Both the position numbers and the translations under genes were made by a program. This document shows positions 26,913 to 38,325 of a DNA stretch of 64,000 nucleotides, in pieces (within the stretch, counting starts at the first letter, position 1; every line of letters begins with the position of its first letter). The notes under the pieces were generated by a model. That model was not told the DNA's origin. It was given only the letters and a program-made list of their open reading frames with translations, and did not search any database. Source of the DNA: Lentzea albidocapillata subsp. violacea (GTDB lineage Bacteria > Actinomycetota > Actinomycetes > Mycobacteriales > Pseudonocardiaceae); NCBI RefSeq assembly GCF_900100275.1, contig NZ_FNET01000018.1:84522-148521 (forward strand), given 5' to 3'.

Positions 26913-28016
26913 GTGGAGTACCTCAAGGAAACGCAGGGCATCGTCGCGTTCTCGGCGCTGGCCGTGGTGCTCTACCTGCTGGCGCGCAGGCCTGCCGACC
27001 CGCGTCTGCGCAGCGTCACCGTCCTGGTGGCGGGCTGGGCGATCGGGTACCCGTTCGGACGCGCGGCGGCCGCCGGCCGGTGGTTCCTCGGTCTCGACCC
27101 GATGGTCTGCCAGCTGATCCAGCACTCGATGCTGCAGATCGGCGTGTACGGCCTGATCTGCTTCTTCATCTTCTCCGCGCTCGACGACGCCGGTGCGCGG
27201 CGGCAGGCGCTGCTCCAGCTCGCGCCGCTCGTGCTGTGCGTCAGCGCCATGACGTGGGCGGTGCTCGCGATCCCGGACGACCTGCGGGTGGCGGCGGCGC
27301 GCGTGCCGAACTCGCTGGGCGGCGGCCCGACCGGCGTCCTCGCGATCACGGTGTTCTACGCGCTGGCCAACGGTTATCTGCTCTACGGCTTCGCGACGAT
27401 GTTCGTGTGGGCCCGCCGGTACGCCCGCGGCGCCGAGCCCCGGTTGCGCCACGGCCTGCTGATCACCTCGACCGGGCTCGCGCTGCTGGTGCCCGCCGAC
27501 GCGATCTTCGTGTCCTCCAACGTCTCGCGCTACTTCGGCGAGCCGCTCCCCCGCTGGCTGCTGACCACCGCCGTGTGGTTCCTGCTGCCGGGCGTGCTCC
27601 TGTGCGTCGTCGGCGTGATCTACCCGATCGCCGCGATGCGGTTCGCGGCGACGAGGTTGTGGCTGCGGCACCTGCGCGCGTACCACCGGCTCGCTCCACT
27701 GTGGACGTTGCTGCACCAGTCGTTCCCGGAGGACGCCCTGCACCGAGTGCCTTCGAGGCGGTTCTCGCTCAGAGGCGTGCACCGGCGCTACTACCGGCGC
27801 GTGATCGAGTGCCGGGACGGGCTGGTGCGGATCAGCCCGTACGTCGCGGAGACCCCCGGCGAGCTGCCGTTGTCCGAACGGCTGCGGGCGGGACTCGAGA
27901 CGCGCAGGGCGGGGGCCGTGACGATGCGGCGGCCGATCGCGCTCGCGATCCCCGAGGACGACGGCATCGACGCCGACGTGCGCGAACTCGAAAAGCTCGC
28001 GGTGGCTCTCCGCTGA
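26913..28016 (+). CDS. MAB_1171c-type seven-helix membrane protein
   Basis: 367 residues. Seven membrane helices (about residues 8-230), then a cytoplasmic domain beginning LWLRHLRAYHRLAPLWTLLHQ...RRYYRRVIECRDGLVRISPY. This matches the actinobacterial MAB_1171c/DUF6545 type, which recurs next to ImmA/IrrE peptidases. Its role is not established; it may be a membrane sensor or signal-transmitting protein rather than a transporter. It starts directly after the peptidase stop with no spacer. Confidence 0.85.
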   Translation: MEYLKETQGIVAFSALAVVLYLLARRPADPRLRSVTVLVAGWAIGYPFGRAAAAGRWFLGLDPMVCQLIQHSMLQIGVYGLICFFIFSALDDAGARRQALLQLAPLVLCVSAMTWAVLAIPDDLRVAAARVPNSLGGGPTGVLAITVFYALANGYLLYGFATMFVWARRYARGAEPRLRHGLLITSTGLALLVPADAIFVSSNVSRYFGEPLPRWLLTTAVWFLLPGVLLCVVGVIYPIAAMRFAATRLWLRHLRAYHRLAPLWTLLHQSFPEDALHRVPSRRFSLRGVHRRYYRRVIECRDGLVRISPYVAETPGELPLSERLRAGLETRRAGAVTMRRPIALAIPEDDGIDADVRELEKLAVALR

Positions 28017-28031
28017 GCTTATGGTCCCCAT

Positions 28032-29099
28032 GTGGACCTGCCCGTGATGCCGCCGGTGAAGCCGATGCTCGCGAAGTCCGTCCCTTCGCTGCCACGCGGG
28101 GACGGGCTCGCCTACGAGCCCAAGTGGGACGGCTTCCGCTGCATCGTGTTCCGCGACGGCGACGAGGTGGAGCTGGGTTCGCGCAACGACAAGCCGCTGA
28201 CCCGGTACTTCCCCGAGGTCGTCGAGCTGCTTCGGCAAGCCCTGCCGCCGCGGTGCGTGGTGGACGGCGAGATCATCCTGGTCACTCCCGACGGGCTGAG
28301 CTTCGACACGCTCCAGTTGCGGCTGCACCCGGCGGCGTCGCGAGTCCGCAAGCTCTCGGTCGAGACGCCGGCGAGCTTCGTCGCGTTCGACCTGCTGGCC
28401 TGCGGTGACTCGGACGTCACCGGGCTCTCGCTGGCCGAGCGCAGGAAGATGCTGGAGGAGGTCGTCACCGAGGTCCCCGGCGTCTACCTGACACCGTCCA
28501 CAGCGGACCCCGACGTGGCGCAGGACTGGTTCACGCGGTTCGAGGGCGCGGGCTTCGACGGCGTGATGGTCAAAGCCCTGGACGGCGTCTACGAGCCGGA
28601 CAAGCGCGTGATGTTCAAGGTCAAGCACGAACGCACGGCCGACTGCGTGGTCGCGGGCTACCGGTGGCACAAGGACGGCGAGACGGTCGGGTCGCTGGTG
28701 CTCGGGCTCTACCAGGACGGCGAACTGCACAACGTCGGCGTGGCCAGCAGCTTCACGGCGGCCCGGCGGCGCGAACTGGTCGAGGAACTGAAGCCGTTGC
28801 TGAACCCGGCCGACCATCCGTGGAGTGCGTGGGCGACGTACGAGGGTCCTGGCATGAACAGCCGGTGGAACCCGGAGAAGCAGCTTCAGGTCGTGCTGCT
28901 CGAACCGACACGCGTGGCCGAGGTGCGGTACGAGCACGTGCAGGGTGGACGGTTCCGGCACACAGCTCGTCTGGTGCGGTTCCGCGCGGACAAGACGCCT
29001 CTGGAGTGCACGTACGAGCAACTCGAGGAAGTACCGCCCGCCGAGCTGGACGCCCTGTTCGGTGAGGCCGAACAGCGCAGGCGCACAATCGAGCCGTGA
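28032..29099 (+). CDS. ligC: ATP-dependent DNA ligase, LigC type
   Basis: 355 residues. Motif I is YEPKWDGFR with the AMP-accepting Lys, followed by SRNDKPLTRYFPE, VDGEI (motif III), FVAFDLLA, and GVMVKALDGVYEPDKRVMFKVKHERTADCVVAGYRWHKDG regions (motifs IV-V). A C-terminal OB-fold completes it. The length fits LigC of mycobacteria, which works in repair together with PolD-type polymerases; two such polymerases are encoded at 44.3-46.2 kb. The GTG start comes 15 bp after the previous stop. It overlaps the next gene by four bases. Confidence 0.93.
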   Translation: MDLPVMPPVKPMLAKSVPSLPRGDGLAYEPKWDGFRCIVFRDGDEVELGSRNDKPLTRYFPEVVELLRQALPPRCVVDGEIILVTPDGLSFDTLQLRLHPAASRVRKLSVETPASFVAFDLLACGDSDVTGLSLAERRKMLEEVVTEVPGVYLTPSTADPDVAQDWFTRFEGAGFDGVMVKALDGVYEPDKRVMFKVKHERTADCVVAGYRWHKDGETVGSLVLGLYQDGELHNVGVASSFTAARRRELVEELKPLLNPADHPWSAWATYEGPGMNSRWNPEKQLQVVLLEPTRVAEVRYEHVQGGRFRHTARLVRFRADKTPLECTYEQLEEVPPAELDALFGEAEQRRRTIEP

Positions 29100-29695
29100 A
29101 GGTGATCAAGCGGGACGGCACGCACGAGATCGAGATCCAGCGGTCGCGGTTCCTGTGCCACGTCGCCCGCGTCACCTCCGACGCCGAGGCGTCCGAGTTC
29201 TTCGCGCGGATCCGCAAGGAGCACTGGCAGGCCACGCACAACTGCACCGCGTTCCGGACTCGCGACACCCAGCGCTCGTCCGACGACGGCGAACCCGCTG
29301 GTACGGCCGGTGTGCCGATGCTGGAGGTGCTGACGCGCCGGGATCTCGTCGACACGGCCGTGGTCGTCACCCGCTACTACGGCGGCATCAAGCTCGGCGC
29401 CGGTGGCCTGGTCCGGGCGTACGGACGGGCCGTGTCGGAGGCCATCGACGCGCTCGGCACCCTCACCCGTGAACGGCACGAGAGCGTGCTTCTGGCCGTG
29501 GACCACGATCAGGCCGGAAAGCTGGAGAATGCGCTGCGCGCGGCCGGGTACCACGTCGCGGACACCGAATACGGTCGTGACGTCACCTTCACCGTGCTCA
29601 CGAAGGACCCGGAGGCGTTCGAGGTCTGGCTCGCCGCACAGACCGGCGGTGCCGTGACCGCGATCAGGGGCGAGCCGGTGGACCTCGACAGCTAG
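29096..29695 (+). CDS. YigZ/IMPACT family protein
   Basis: 199 residues in two ferredoxin-like halves: the UPF0029 N-domain with the FLCHVARVTSDAEASEF and DDGEPAGTAGVPML signatures, YYGGIKLGAGGLVRAYG, and a C-terminal domain from about 140. IMPACT proteins are linked to translation control in eukaryotes; the bacterial role is unclear. GTG overlaps the ligase stop (GTGA). Followed by a strong bidirectional hairpin. Confidence 0.92.
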   Translation: MKVIKRDGTHEIEIQRSRFLCHVARVTSDAEASEFFARIRKEHWQATHNCTAFRTRDTQRSSDDGEPAGTAGVPMLEVLTRRDLVDTAVVVTRYYGGIKLGAGGLVRAYGRAVSEAIDALGTLTRERHESVLLAVDHDQAGKLENALRAAGYHVADTEYGRDVTFTVLTKDPEAFEVWLAAQTGGAVTAIRGEPVDLDS

Positions 29696-29698
29696 CCG

Positions 29699-29739
29699 GC
29701 GGCGCGCTTCAGGCTGCTGGACAGCCTGAAGCGCGCCGC
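29699..29739. terminator. Perfect 18-bp terminator hairpin, bidirectional
   Basis: The arms 29699-29716 and 29722-29739 pair perfectly (GCGGCGCGCTTCAGGCTG and its inverse) with a 5-base loop. It lies between the convergent YigZ stop (29695) and GH3 stop (29763) and can end both transcripts. Confidence 0.88.
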
Positions 29740-29762
29740 GTCACCCGTTACGTGCAGGACAG

Positions 29763-32366
<2,604 letters not shown>

Positions 32367-32402
32367 GCCGCGATCCTCAACGGCGTGTTACGTCCACGTC
32401 AA

Positions 32403-32416
32403 TGGGAACGCTCTCA
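32403..32416 (-). promoter_or_regulatory. CebR-like (LacI family) operator upstream of GH3 gene
   Basis: TGGGAACGCTCTCA matches 12 of 14 bases of the CebR consensus TGGGAGCGCTCCCA known from Streptomyces cellulose-utilisation genes. Its position 36 bp before the GH3 start is suitable for repression. No CebR gene is in the window. Confidence 0.72.
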
Positions 32417-32559
32417 CGACTTTGTTCCGGAAACTTTCAGGACGAAGTTCCCATCCGGGACCGATGGGTTCGCGCAGTCGTGCGGCAGTGGGCCGGTCGG
32501 GTGACGACCGTGCGCGACACTGTGGATTCTTGGGGTTGTCTGTTCGAACAGGACAGCGA

Positions 32560-32593
32560 AAGGCCCTCGGCTCCGACCGGAACCGAGGGCCTT
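32560..32593 (-). terminator. Terminator of glutamyl-tRNA synthetase gene
   Basis: AAGGCCCTCGG (32560-32570) pairs perfectly with CCGAGGGCCTT (32583-32593), with a 12-base loop, 12 bases after the gltX stop on the minus strand. The remaining gap up to the GH3 start (32367-32559) holds the CebR-like site and an imperfect GGAAACTTTC...GAAGTTCC repeat. Confidence 0.82.
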
Positions 32594-32605
32594 CGAGCAG
32601 GTACG

Positions 32606-34252
32606 TCAGCCGGCGAGCGCGCGCACCCGGCGCAGCACCTCGTCGGCACCCAGCGTCCGGGCGACGGCGTGCAGGTCCGGGCTCGCCTTCGACCCCGTCA
32701 GCGCCACGCGGATCAGCTGCGCTGCCTCACGGATCGAGCCGGGGTACGCGTCCGGGTTCTTCTTGAGCTCCTTGGGGTTCGGCGCGAAACCGTGCTTCGC
32801 GGCGAGCTCGCGGATCTGGCCGAACCACTCCTGGCCGTCCTCCAGGTCCGCGTAGCCGTCCGCGAAGTCCGCGGCGAACGCGGAGATCAGCTCGGGCGAC
32901 AGGCCGCCGAGGCGCTCGTCGGTGCGGTCGGACACGAGCGGGAACAGCGACGGGAAGAAGAAGCCGTAGGCGGTGCGGAAGTCCGCCCACTTGCGGAGGT
33001 CCTTGCGCGGGTTCGCGACCTCCGGGCCGCGCTCGACGCGCAAAGCCGCCAGAGCCGCGTCACGCTCCGAGGCCAGCACCGTGACCAGCTCGGGGTCGTA
33101 GGTCTCGGCCCACTCCGACACGAGGGAGATGATCTCCTCACCGGAGAGCGTGGCCACGTAGTCGGCGCAGATGTCGTCGAGCTTCACCAGGTCGACCAGG
33201 GGGCCCGCGACGCCGCACTCGGCGAGCGAGATGGGCGCCTCCAGGGCCTCGGCCAGCGGCAGCTCGGCCAGGCGGGCGTTGACCAGACCGCGCAGGTAGT
33301 ACTGGACGGCCGGGGCCGGGAAGCCCGCCTCGATGAAGAACTCGACGGACGCCTCGGGATCCTTGCGCTTCGAGAGCTTGCGCCGGGAGCCGCCCTGCTG
33401 CTTCATCAGCGGCGCGATGTGGGCGTACTCGACGCGGTCGAAGCCCAGGGCGTCGAACAGCTGCAGGTGCGTCGGGACGGACGAGATCCACTCCTCGCCG
33501 CGGATCACCAGGTTCACCCGCATCAGGTGGTCGTCGACGGCGTGCGCGAAGTGATACGTGGGCAGGCGCGGCGACTGGTCGGACGCCTTGAGGATCACCA
33601 CGTCGTTGCGGTTGGCGTCGTGCTCGAGCTCGCCGCGGATGGCGTCCACGAACTTCGTCCGCTCCCCCGCCTTGCCCGGCGAACGGAAGCGCACGACGTA
33701 CGGGCGGCCGGCCTCCAACGCCTCGGCGACCTCGGCAGCGGTCTTGTCGCGCCAGATCGCCCAGCGGCCGTAGTAACCGGTCGGCAGCTTCGTGGCCTGC
33801 TGACGAGCGGTGATGTCCGCGAGCTCTTCCTTCGTCGCGAAGCACAGGTACGCGTGACCGGAGCGCACCAGCTCACGCACGTACGTCAGGTAGACCTGCT
33901 CGCGCTGCGACTGGTGGTACGGCCCGTACGAGCCCACGGCGTCGGCCTCGTCGGGCTCGATGCCGAAGTACTTGAACGCCTTGTTGAACTGCTCGACGGC
34001 GCCGGGGACCTCACGCGCCTGGTCGGTGTCCTCGACGCGCACGATGTACGAACCACCGGAGTGGGACGCCAGGTCGCGGTCGATCATGCCGACGTACAGG
34101 CCGCCGATGTGCAGGAACCCGGTCGGCGACGGCCCCAGGCGGGTGACCTTCGCGCCTTCGCCCAGCCCGCGGGGCGGGTACTGCTCCTCCCAGTGGGACG
34201 GCTCGGGCAGGTCCGGGGGGAACAGGGCGTCGACGACGGCACGGTCGAGCAT
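32606..34252 (-). CDS. gltX: Glutamyl-tRNA synthetase, divergent Clostridia-like form
   Basis: 548 residues. Class I motifs: HIGH-type PSPTGFLHIGGLYVGMIDRDLA and KMSKS-type RRKLSKRKDPEAS. GluRS features include RVEDTDQAREVPGAVEQFNKAF, GPYHQSQR and GYYGRWAIWRDK, followed by a helical anticodon-binding domain. It charges tRNA(Glu). It differs from the usual actinobacterial GltX of about 490 residues (CPSPTG-P-VG, ALFNWA): the insertions and GYYGRWA signature are those of Clostridia/Firmicutes enzymes. It is therefore probably a second, transferred copy. ATG 34252 was chosen since upstream codons lack conservation. Confidence 0.9.
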   Translation of the reverse strand: MLDRAVVDALFPPDLPEPSHWEEQYPPRGLGEGAKVTRLGPSPTGFLHIGGLYVGMIDRDLASHSGGSYIVRVEDTDQAREVPGAVEQFNKAFKYFGIEPDEADAVGSYGPYHQSQREQVYLTYVRELVRSGHAYLCFATKEELADITARQQATKLPTGYYGRWAIWRDKTAAEVAEALEAGRPYVVRFRSPGKAGERTKFVDAIRGELEHDANRNDVVILKASDQSPRLPTYHFAHAVDDHLMRVNLVIRGEEWISSVPTHLQLFDALGFDRVEYAHIAPLMKQQGGSRRKLSKRKDPEASVEFFIEAGFPAPAVQYYLRGLVNARLAELPLAEALEAPISLAECGVAGPLVDLVKLDDICADYVATLSGEEIISLVSEWAETYDPELVTVLASERDAALAALRVERGPEVANPRKDLRKWADFRTAYGFFFPSLFPLVSDRTDERLGGLSPELISAFAADFADGYADLEDGQEWFGQIRELAAKHGFAPNPKELKKNPDAYPGSIREAAQLIRVALTGSKASPDLHAVARTLGADEVLRRVRALAG

Positions 34253-34352
34253 CGCTAGGGGTCTCCAAACCAGGGAAAGAAGTACGCCCAGGTTATCAAC
34301 GTGCGCGAGCCGAAATGCCGGGCCCCGGATCATCCGCCTAAGCTGACCGGCC

Positions 34353-34973
34353 ATGGCCAAGTACCTCGACGTCCACCCGGTCAACCCGCAGAAGCGCGCC
34401 ATCGACCAGGCGGTGCGGATCCTGCAGGAGGACGGCCTGATCGCGTACCCGACCGACTCCTGCTACGCGCTCGGCTGCCGGCTGGGCAACAAGGACGGCA
34501 TCGACCGCATCCGGGAGATCCGCAAGCTCGACGACAAGCACCACTTCACGCTGATGTGCGAGAACTTCGCCCAGCTCGGCCAGTTCGTCGTCGTCGACAA
34601 CGCGGTGTTCCGCGCGGTCAAGGCCTCCACGCCGGGCAGCTACACGTTCATCCTGCCCGCGACGAAGGAGGTGCCGCGCCGCATGATGCACGCGAAGAAG
34701 AAGACGGTGGGCGCGCGCATCCCGGACCACGTCGTGACGCAGGCGCTGCTCGAAGCGATGGGCGAGCCGCTGCTCACCAGCACCCTGCTGCTGCCCGACG
34801 AGGCCGAGCCGCTCGTGCAGGGCTGGGAGATCAAGGAACGCCTCGACCACGCGGTGGACGCGGTGCTCGACTCCGGGGAGTGCGGCACCACGCCCACCAC
34901 GGTGGTGGACTTCTCGAGCGGCGAGGCCGAGATCATCCGCTACGGCGCGGGCGACCCGGCCAGGTTCGAATAG
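34353..34973 (+). CDS. YciO/Sua5 family threonylcarbamoyl-AMP synthase-like protein
   Basis: 206 residues with a YrdC fold: GLIAYPTDSCYALGCRLGNK is the ATP/threonine-binding start, FTFILPATKEVPRRMM and VGARIPDH follow. The YciO branch lacks the Sua5 C-terminal domain and its cellular role is less clear than TsaC, which makes tRNA t6A precursor. Divergent from gltX, with a 100-bp gap; a tRNA-related function would fit. It stops 3 bases before the convergent protease stop. Confidence 0.88.
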   Translation: MAKYLDVHPVNPQKRAIDQAVRILQEDGLIAYPTDSCYALGCRLGNKDGIDRIREIRKLDDKHHFTLMCENFAQLGQFVVVDNAVFRAVKASTPGSYTFILPATKEVPRRMMHAKKKTVGARIPDHVVTQALLEAMGEPLLTSTLLLPDEAEPLVQGWEIKERLDHAVDAVLDSGECGTTPTTVVDFSSGEAEIIRYGAGDPARFE

Positions 34974-34976
34974 CTG

Positions 34977-36800
34977 CTACGACACGACCAGGGCGTAGTC
35001 GGCGTCCGTGGCGGTCGTCTCCCGGTGACCGTCCACGTTGACCGAGGTCGCGATCACCTCGACCGTCCAGTTGCCCGCGGCGGGCGTCTGGACGAGGACG
35101 TTCTCCACGGTGTCGACGGTGTTCGCGACGCCGCCCGCCGTGGACCAGTTGCCGGCCAGCAGGCCGTTGTTGCCCCAGTAGACGGTGCCGTTGGGGGCGG
35201 TGACCTTCAGCGTCAGGTCGTTGACGGTCGCCTTGGCCGCGGTCGGCGAACCGGCCGGGTCGGTGTAGGCCAGCGTCGCGCGCAGCGGCGTCTGGCCGTT
35301 GGACGCCACGGTGTACTTGCGCGACTGACCGGTCGTCAGCAGATCGGTCTCGTTCACCAGGACCGGCAGCTTCCAGCCGCCCGCCTTGGCGCGGTCGTAG
35401 AGGTTGCGGACCGACGCCGTGCCCCAGCCCTGGTGCGTGCGGGTCTGGTCGTGCGTGGTGCCGGAGAACGTGTGCTGGTTGGCGGTGTTGATGAGCAGCG
35501 CCTTCGCGGTGGCGGCGTGCGGGCGGGACGCGAACACGTCGCGCTTCTTGCCGGGGGCGCCGTCGAACACGCCGTCGGACCACATCTGGAACAGCAGACC
35601 GGCGTTGCCGCAGGTGATCGGCGTGGCGCCGGACGTGCCGCCGAACGACGCCGTGTACGCGGTGTCGCTGGTGGACGTCGTGGTGTCGATGCGGTCGTAG
35701 AAGTTCGACAGCTCCGGCTTGATGCGGCCGTCGGCGGCGGGGCCGATCGACGCTCCGCCGTTCCACCTGTCGTCGGTGCGCGAGGCGGTGTTGTAGTGGT
35801 AGTGGCCGCCGACCGACAGCACGTTCTTCGACCACGCCTGCGGGCGCGAGCTTCTGGTGCCCGCGTTGCTCTGCGACTGGCAGATCAGGATGTCGTGGTC
35901 GAACACGATCCGGTCCAGCGCCTGCGAGATGGAGTTGTACGACGTGGTGAGCGAGCTGCCCCAGCTGTTGCTCTGGAACACGGCCCGGTACTGGCCCGCC
36001 GGGTCGACGAGCCGCCTGGTGTGCGCGTACCGGTCACCGGAGTTGTAGACGGCGAAGATGCCCTGCGCCTCGGGCAGCAGGCCGCGCCGCGCGGGCGAGA
36101 CACCGGACGCGAAGATCTGCCCGTACGTCGCGGTGCCGTGCGAGGTGCTCGACGAGTTGGCGGTGTGCATCACCGGCGGCCGGGCGCGGAACTCCTGGTG
36201 CGTGGTGCGCAGGCCGCCGTCCATCACCTCGCCGCGCACGCCCTGGCCGCGGTAGCCGCCCGCGGCCTCGATGTGGTTGGCACCGGACGACTCGCGCGAG
36301 ATCGCCATGTCGGTCTCCGGCGCGGACACCGGGTCGATCGCGATCACGGCGGGCAGCTTCGCGAGCTGCGCGGCTTGCCCGGCGTCCAAGGTGGCCATGA
36401 TGTGCTCACGGCTCTCGGAGATGACGTTCACCTTGCCGCCCAAGGACTTCACCCTGGCGGCGACGGTCCTCTGGTCGGCCGCGTTCTGCTCGACCAGCGT
36501 GATCAGGTAGTCGGACGAGCCGCCCAGCGCCATGATCTGCGGCTGGGCCTGGAACGGCTGCACCTCCCGCACGTAGCTCAGCCGCGCGACGCGCGCGGTG
36601 TTCGTCATGCGGGCGACGTAGGTGCCGTCCTGGACGAACGCGCCGAGCCGCACGCCGAGCCCCTTGAGCTGGTGGCGCTGGCCGTCGGACAGGGTGGTGC
36701 GGAACTGCAGCAGGTAGGCGCCCTCAGCCGGGGCAGCGACCGCAGGAACGCCGCTGATCAGCGAGAACACCGTGGCAACGCTCAATATTGTGCGCAGCAC
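34977..36800 (-). CDS. Secreted S8 (subtilisin-like) serine protease
   Basis: 607 residues. Signal peptide MLRTILSVATVFSLISGVPAVA; an inhibitor-like prodomain to about 170; catalytic triad Asp in GEVMDGGLRTTH, His in STSHGTATYGQI and Ser in FGGTSGATPITCG; a C-terminal beta-sandwich (about 500-607, proprotein-convertase P-like). It degrades extracellular protein. The GTG at 36800 is chosen because GGAGG lies 9 bases upstream; the in-frame ATG at 36815 overlaps that ribosome binding site. Its peptides could feed the oligopeptide importer encoded at 49.5-55.4 kb. Confidence 0.92.
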   Translation of the reverse strand: MLRTILSVATVFSLISGVPAVAAPAEGAYLLQFRTTLSDGQRHQLKGLGVRLGAFVQDGTYVARMTNTARVARLSYVREVQPFQAQPQIMALGGSSDYLITLVEQNAADQRTVAARVKSLGGKVNVISESREHIMATLDAGQAAQLAKLPAVIAIDPVSAPETDMAISRESSGANHIEAAGGYRGQGVRGEVMDGGLRTTHQEFRARPPVMHTANSSSTSHGTATYGQIFASGVSPARRGLLPEAQGIFAVYNSGDRYAHTRRLVDPAGQYRAVFQSNSWGSSLTTSYNSISQALDRIVFDHDILICQSQSNAGTRSSRPQAWSKNVLSVGGHYHYNTASRTDDRWNGGASIGPAADGRIKPELSNFYDRIDTTTSTSDTAYTASFGGTSGATPITCGNAGLLFQMWSDGVFDGAPGKKRDVFASRPHAATAKALLINTANQHTFSGTTHDQTRTHQGWGTASVRNLYDRAKAGGWKLPVLVNETDLLTTGQSRKYTVASNGQTPLRATLAYTDPAGSPTAAKATVNDLTLKVTAPNGTVYWGNNGLLAGNWSTAGGVANTVDTVENVLVQTPAAGNWTVEVIATSVNVDGHRETTATDADYALVVS

Positions 36801-37039
36801 GAAAACAACCTCCATCGGCAGGGTTGGCGGCGACCGGAGGGAGTCACCGCCCGTGACCAGCACGTTACCGGTGATGGCCAGGCCGGGACATCAGTCGTTC
36901 GGCGGTGATCATCTTGCGGGACGGTGTAGCACAATCCCTTCCTCTGCCGATGTTCGCGTCACCCGGATGATGCATCCGGAGTAACGTCCGATCAGGTAAG
37001 CCCGACATGCCCGGCAAAGCATTTCCGCGCGGAGGACGG

Positions 37040-37996
37040 ATGTCTGTCGCACCTGAGCAGCTGATGGAAGAACTGCGCACCTTGTGCCGAGGGCGCGGTG
37101 TGCAGACTCCCGGTATCGACTTGCACGTCGGACCGGCGCTGCGCCAGGTCTGCGGCGTCGTCGAGACGGATGGCGCGGAAGCGGTGCGGACGAAACTGCG
37201 CGACTGGGTCGCGCACGCGGCGCGCGCTTTCCCGGTGGAGGTCCGCAACGCCGTTCTGGCGCCGCTCGGACTGCACGACGACGCGCAGTTCCGGTTCCTC
37301 AACGAACGCATCGAGTGGCTCGCGAGGCAACAGGACCGCGGTGCGCGAACGGTGCGCAGGAGGATGGACGCCGGACTGCAGCGCCTGGTGGAGGTGGCGC
37401 TGCAGCCGGCCCCTTCGACGACGCACGTGGCGCCGTCGGAACTGTGGCACGTCAAGGAGTTCGACGCGCTGCTGAAGCTGGACGGTCCGACGCCCGCGTG
37501 CACGGAACGCCGGACCGTGGTGGCCGACACCGACGGTGTCAACGAGATCGCGTGGTCGATCACGATCCCCTCCCCCACGCCCGAAGGTGCTCCAGGAGAC
37601 CTGGACGTGGAGGTGTTGCACGGGGTCGAGCTCATCGGCCACGAACGTCCGTCCCCGCGGCGCTTCCTGATGAAGCTGCGGTTGCCCCGACCCCTCAACG
37701 CAGGACAAACGCACCAGTTCGCGCTCGAAGTGCGCGTGCCGCGCGGACAGCCGATGCGTCCGACCTACGTGTTCTGGCCGGAGCGGATGTGCGAGTCGTT
37801 CCGGTTGCGGGTGCGGTTCGACCGGGACGACCTGCCGGAGTCGGTGTGGCGCGTCGAGGAAGCCCTGGCGCGCGACACCGATGACCTGACGCCTTGGCCG
37901 CAGTCGTTGCCGCTGGACGAGATCGGTGAGATCGACGTGCAGTTCCCACACCCTCGTCAGGGCCGCGGCTACGGCGTGCAGTGGACGCCACGCTGA
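37040..37996 (+). CDS. Actinobacterial protein of unknown function
   Basis: 318 residues. The N-terminal 110 residues form a helical domain (LRTLCRGRGVQTPGIDLHVGPALRQVCGV...FLNERIEWLARQQDRGARTVRRRM) common in actinobacterial proteins of unknown role. The C-terminal part is beta-rich (EIAWSITIPSPT, VYVFWPERMCESFRLRVRF-like strands). No catalytic motif seen. GGAGG lies only 4 bases before ATG 37040; ATG 37007 in the same frame is an alternative without a ribosome binding site. Confidence 0.72.
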   Translation: MSVAPEQLMEELRTLCRGRGVQTPGIDLHVGPALRQVCGVVETDGAEAVRTKLRDWVAHAARAFPVEVRNAVLAPLGLHDDAQFRFLNERIEWLARQQDRGARTVRRRMDAGLQRLVEVALQPAPSTTHVAPSELWHVKEFDALLKLDGPTPACTERRTVVADTDGVNEIAWSITIPSPTPEGAPGDLDVEVLHGVELIGHERPSPRRFLMKLRLPRPLNAGQTHQFALEVRVPRGQPMRPTYVFWPERMCESFRLRVRFDRDDLPESVWRVEEALARDTDDLTPWPQSLPLDEIGEIDVQFPHPRQGRGYGVQWTPR

Positions 37997-38092
37997 TAGC
38001 CGGAGCCGTTCAGATCATCTCGATGCAGAAGTGCGGTTCCACGGCTGACACCTCCCTTTGATGGTCAGGGAGAACCGCAGTCCGAAACGAAG

Positions 38093-38194
38093 TCAGATCA
38101 CCGTCGCGATGAAGACGCTGCCGGCCATGAATCCCACGAAAAGGCAGATCGTGGCAACCTTCACAACGGTGGCGAGTGAGCAGATCATTCTCAT
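38093..38194 (-). CDS. 33-residue hydrophobic membrane peptide (small ORF)
   Basis: The minus strand encodes MRMICSLATVVKVATICLFV then GFMAGSVFIATVI, followed by TGA. One continuous membrane segment begins after a short basic start. AGAAGG lies 11 bases before the ATG. It occupies the 329-bp gap between 37996 and 38326, whose remainder shows no other gene and is less GC-rich (38195-38325). It may be a regulatory or toxin-like micropeptide, or chance; conservation would decide. Confidence 0.4.
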   Translation of the reverse strand: MRMICSLATVVKVATICLFVGFMAGSVFIATVI

Positions 38195-38325
38195 CGAAGA
38201 ATTCACCTTCTCATTCTGACTGGCTTTCGGGCTGATGTTCTCGCCGATGCACCAAGAATGGCTTTTCGCCAGTCGAATGAGAACGGGTTTCCTGTTTCAC
38301 ACTGAATGAGGAAACTCTCGGGGCG

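Noticed and set aside
26022..29021. 999-residue minus-strand frame across the EspR/ImmA/ligase region
   Set aside because: Covers four recognised genes on the other strand; low-complexity His/Arg/Gln composition.
32426..32462. Imperfect inverted repeat GGAAACTTTC...GAAGTTCC
   Set aside because: Short and interrupted; not clearly an operator or terminator.
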